Origin: Bradyrhizobium arachidis
GTDB lineage: Bacteria > Pseudomonadota > Alphaproteobacteria > Rhizobiales > Xanthobacteraceae
NCBI RefSeq assembly: GCF_024758505.1
Contig: NZ_CP077970.1
Location: 186,001 to 250,000, forward strand
Reading direction: 5' to 3'
DNA length: 64,000 bases
The first letter of the stretch is position 1, and the number at the start of each line of letters is the position of its first letter. Made by a program: the position numbers and the translations under genes. Below the pieces are notes generated by a model. It ran no database searches. It was given only the letters and a program-made list of their open reading frames with translations, and was not told where the DNA came from. Positions 62,348 to 64,000 of this stretch are shown one piece after another.

Positions 62348-63076
62348 GTGAACTCAGCTCACAATCCCACCATGGATGCGGCCCTCGCGGCACGCTTCGC
62401 CAGCGCGGCGCGCCACAGCCGCCTGGTGCGGATTCTGCGCATCACGGTGCCGGTCACGGTGGTTGTCGCAATGGCCTCGATCATCGCCATTTCGACCTTC
62501 CTCAACCCCTTTAGCATCAAGCTGCCCGGCGGTGATGTTGGAAACCTCGTGGTGTCAGGCACCAAGATCACCATGGAATCGCCGCACCTGTCAGGTTACA
62601 CGCCGGACCAGCGGCCTTATGAGCTCTGGGCCAAGACGGCGATGCAGGACATCACCGACCCCGACCATGTCGAGCTCTCGGCGTTGCGGTCAAAACTGTT
62701 GATGGAAGATGGATCGACCCTGCTGCTCGATGCCCGCACCGGCATTTTCGACAACAAGCAGCAGCAGCTCGATCTGCGCAAGGACATCTTCCTGCGCACC
62801 TCCACCGGCTATGAGGCGCGGCTGAACCAGGCCTTCGTCGACATGGCCAAGGGCACGGTAACGTCGGATGAACATGTCGATGTCAAATTGACCAACGGCA
62901 CGCTGACCGCTGACCGGCTGCGCATCACCGAGGGCGGCGAGGTGATCCGCTTCGAAGGCCACGTCGTGATGTATCTGGACAAGTTGGGCGATCCTCCCGT
63001 TGCTGCCCAGGCTCCCGAGCCCGCGCCGCCAGCGAAGACGCGCTCGATTCAAAGCAAGTCGAACAGTTCAAGATGA
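62348..63076 (+). CDS. lptC: LPS export periplasmic membrane-anchored protein LptC
   Basis: This 242-residue protein has one N-terminal membrane helix (ILRITVPVTVVVAMASIIAISTF) and the periplasmic beta-jellyroll part with GTLTADRLRITEGGEVIRFEGHVVM. LptC hands LPS from the LptB2FG extractor to LptA. The GTG at 62348 has GGAG 7 bases upstream. Its stop overlaps lptA (ATGA), the usual lptC-lptA coupling. Confidence 0.93.
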   Translation: MNSAHNPTMDAALAARFASAARHSRLVRILRITVPVTVVVAMASIIAISTFLNPFSIKLPGGDVGNLVVSGTKITMESPHLSGYTPDQRPYELWAKTAMQDITDPDHVELSALRSKLLMEDGSTLLLDARTGIFDNKQQQLDLRKDIFLRTSTGYEARLNQAFVDMAKGTVTSDEHVDVKLTNGTLTADRLRITEGGEVIRFEGHVVMYLDKLGDPPVAAQAPEPAPPAKTRSIQSKSNSSR

Positions 63077-63777
63077 CCCTTATGGCGAAGCACTTTTTGC
63101 GTAACGGCTCCAGGCGGAGCGTTGCTATCGGGGCCGGCGCGCTCGCGGCCGTTCTCGCGTTGATCGCGGCGGCGCATGCGCAAAGCACCATGCAAGGCGT
63201 GCCCAACGCGATGCAGGGTTTTTCGCAAAACCGCGATCAGCCGATCCAGATCGAAGCGGCTTCGCTCGAGATGCGCGACAAGAAGAAGGAAGCGACCTTC
63301 GCCGGCAATGTGAAGGTCGTGCAGGGCGACACCACCATGACGTCGAAGTCGCTGGTGGTGTTCTACGAATCCGGCGGCGACAAGCCTGCGACGCCGCAGC
63401 CGACGGCCGCGAAGGGTGCCAAGTCCGCGCCGATGCAGTCGACGACGCCGGGCCCCGGCGGCAGCTCCTCGATCAAGCGGCTGGAAGCGCGCGGCAATGT
63501 CGTGGTCACGCAGAAGGAGCAGGTGGTCACCGGCGAGACCGCGATCTTCGACACCAAGACCAATCTGATCACGATGGCCGGAGGCGTCGTTCTGACGCAG
63601 TGCAACAACGTGCTGCGCGGCGACAGGCTGCTGGTCGACATGACCACCGGCGTCTCGCGTGTCGAGTCGGACACCGGCAAGGTACAGGGCCTGTTCATCC
63701 AGCAGAACGATTGTGGCCCCGGGAAGCCGGGTGGCGGGCCTCCACTGCCGGGCGCGGGTTCAAAGAAACAGAAGTGA
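63073..63777 (+). CDS. lptA: LPS transport periplasmic protein LptA
   Basis: This 234-residue periplasmic bridge protein has a signal peptide (residues about 10-38, cleaved near AHAQS), and the OstA/LptA repeats (QIEAASLEMRDKKKEATFAGNVKVVQGDT and VVVTQKEQVVTGETAIFDTKTN). A Pro/Gly-rich stretch interrupts the fold around residues 105-135. The ATG at 63073 overlaps lptC; another ATG lies three codons later. lptB is expected next. Confidence 0.94.
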   Translation: MTLMAKHFLRNGSRRSVAIGAGALAAVLALIAAAHAQSTMQGVPNAMQGFSQNRDQPIQIEAASLEMRDKKKEATFAGNVKVVQGDTTMTSKSLVVFYESGGDKPATPQPTAAKGAKSAPMQSTTPGPGGSSSIKRLEARGNVVVTQKEQVVTGETAIFDTKTNLITMAGGVVLTQCNNVLRGDRLLVDMTTGVSRVESDTGKVQGLFIQQNDCGPGKPGGGPPLPGAGSKKQK

Positions 63778-63804
63778 TTTCAATCGCTTGATGTCTTTGT
63801 TGGC

Positions 63805-63827
63805 CGGGCGAGGTTGAAGCTCGCCCG
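63805..63827 (+). other. Hairpin between lptA and the probable lptB start
   Basis: An 8-bp stem (cgggcgag with ctcgcccg, loop gttgaag) lies 28 bases after lptA. It has no T-run. It may be an intrinsic pause or processing site in an lptCAB transcript. The rest of 63778-63987 shows no gene. Confidence 0.4.
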
Positions 63828-63987
63828 ACAAGACTGTATCTACCCAGGCGGGCTTGGGAGCGGGATCGTGGGTGTTTCTCTGGGCAAGAAACATCCTTTC
63901 ACTCATGCTGTGTCGAATCACGTCGATGCGGCCGGTTGCGGGACATCCGCGACGCGGAATCACCGTGAAAAGGCTAAAGTAGGCGGG

Positions 63988-64000
63988 ATGGTCGATCTCC
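63988..64000 (+). CDS. lptB: Probable first codons of lptB (cut by the window end)
   Basis: The ATG at 63988 reads MVDL before the window ends and follows lptA by 210 bases. lptB, the ATPase of the LPS exporter, normally follows lptA in rhizobia. Only four codons are visible, so this call rests on gene order alone. Confidence 0.3.

Overview
The window is a piece of an alphaproteobacterial chromosome, most likely Bradyrhizobium or a close relative. The support is high GC with strong third-position bias, gene content (tad/cpa pilus genes, hrcA-grpE-dnaKJ, pmtA, lptCA) and the short palindromic repeats scattered between genes. This is inferred from protein features and gene order; no database search was possible. 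Most of the window is dense housekeeping sequence with short intergenic gaps. I see no rRNA, CRISPR array, prophage or complete insertion sequence.

Layout. 0-1.9 kb: a partial PAS histidine kinase and a small secreted protein. 1.9-5.2 kb: an internally deleted second copy of the comM 3' region, about 1.5 kb of unusual sequence with a PAP2-like gene, then intact comM. 5.4-11 kb: PilZ protein, TadD-like lipoprotein and cpaBCDE, with no ATPase, TadB/C or pilin gene nearby. 11.3-15.5 kb: gshB, yraN, rsmI and a divergent LpoA-like lipoprotein gene. 15.5-20 kb: an unusual translationally coupled pair (HExxH protein plus PLP enzyme), then hemW-rdgB-rph. 20.2-27.6 kb: hrcA-grpE and dnaK-dnaJ, separated by a Tat-exported nicotinamidase and a secreted protein. 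27.7-31.8 kb: pmtA, an FMN reductase, pyrF, a DUF1330 gene, dapB and gpmA. 31.9-36.3 kb: AraC-methyltransferase fusion, DUF2244, nth, a CysZ-like protein and a nucleoside-phosphorylase-like protein. 36.6-39.9 kb: metal handling (nikR, a copper ATPase and csoR with a shared operator). 40.1-43.6 kb: YiiX-like amidase, Tat amine oxidase and a TauE/SafE transporter. 43.7-49.3 kb: pheT, pheS, rplT, rpmI and infC, with an opposite-strand gene between rpmI and infC. 49.5-53.7 kb: hydrolase, SnoaL-like, thioesterase, queG and gst. 53.9-61.4 kb: uppP, DprE1-like, DprE2-like, NDUFA9-like, tRNA-Leu, a DPPR-synthase-like UbiA protein and a large membrane protein. 61.6-64 kb: RNase D-like, lptC, lptA and probably the first codons of lptB.

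How the genes work together. The DprE1/DprE2/UbiA set looks like a polyprenyl-phosphate-arabinose donor pathway, with the large membrane protein coupled to it as a candidate transferase or flippase; this is the best candidate for a little-described pathway here. The HExxH/PLP pair is the most enigmatic two-gene unit. The comM region records a recombination or insertion event. At least three palindromic repeat families occupy many of the intergenic gaps.
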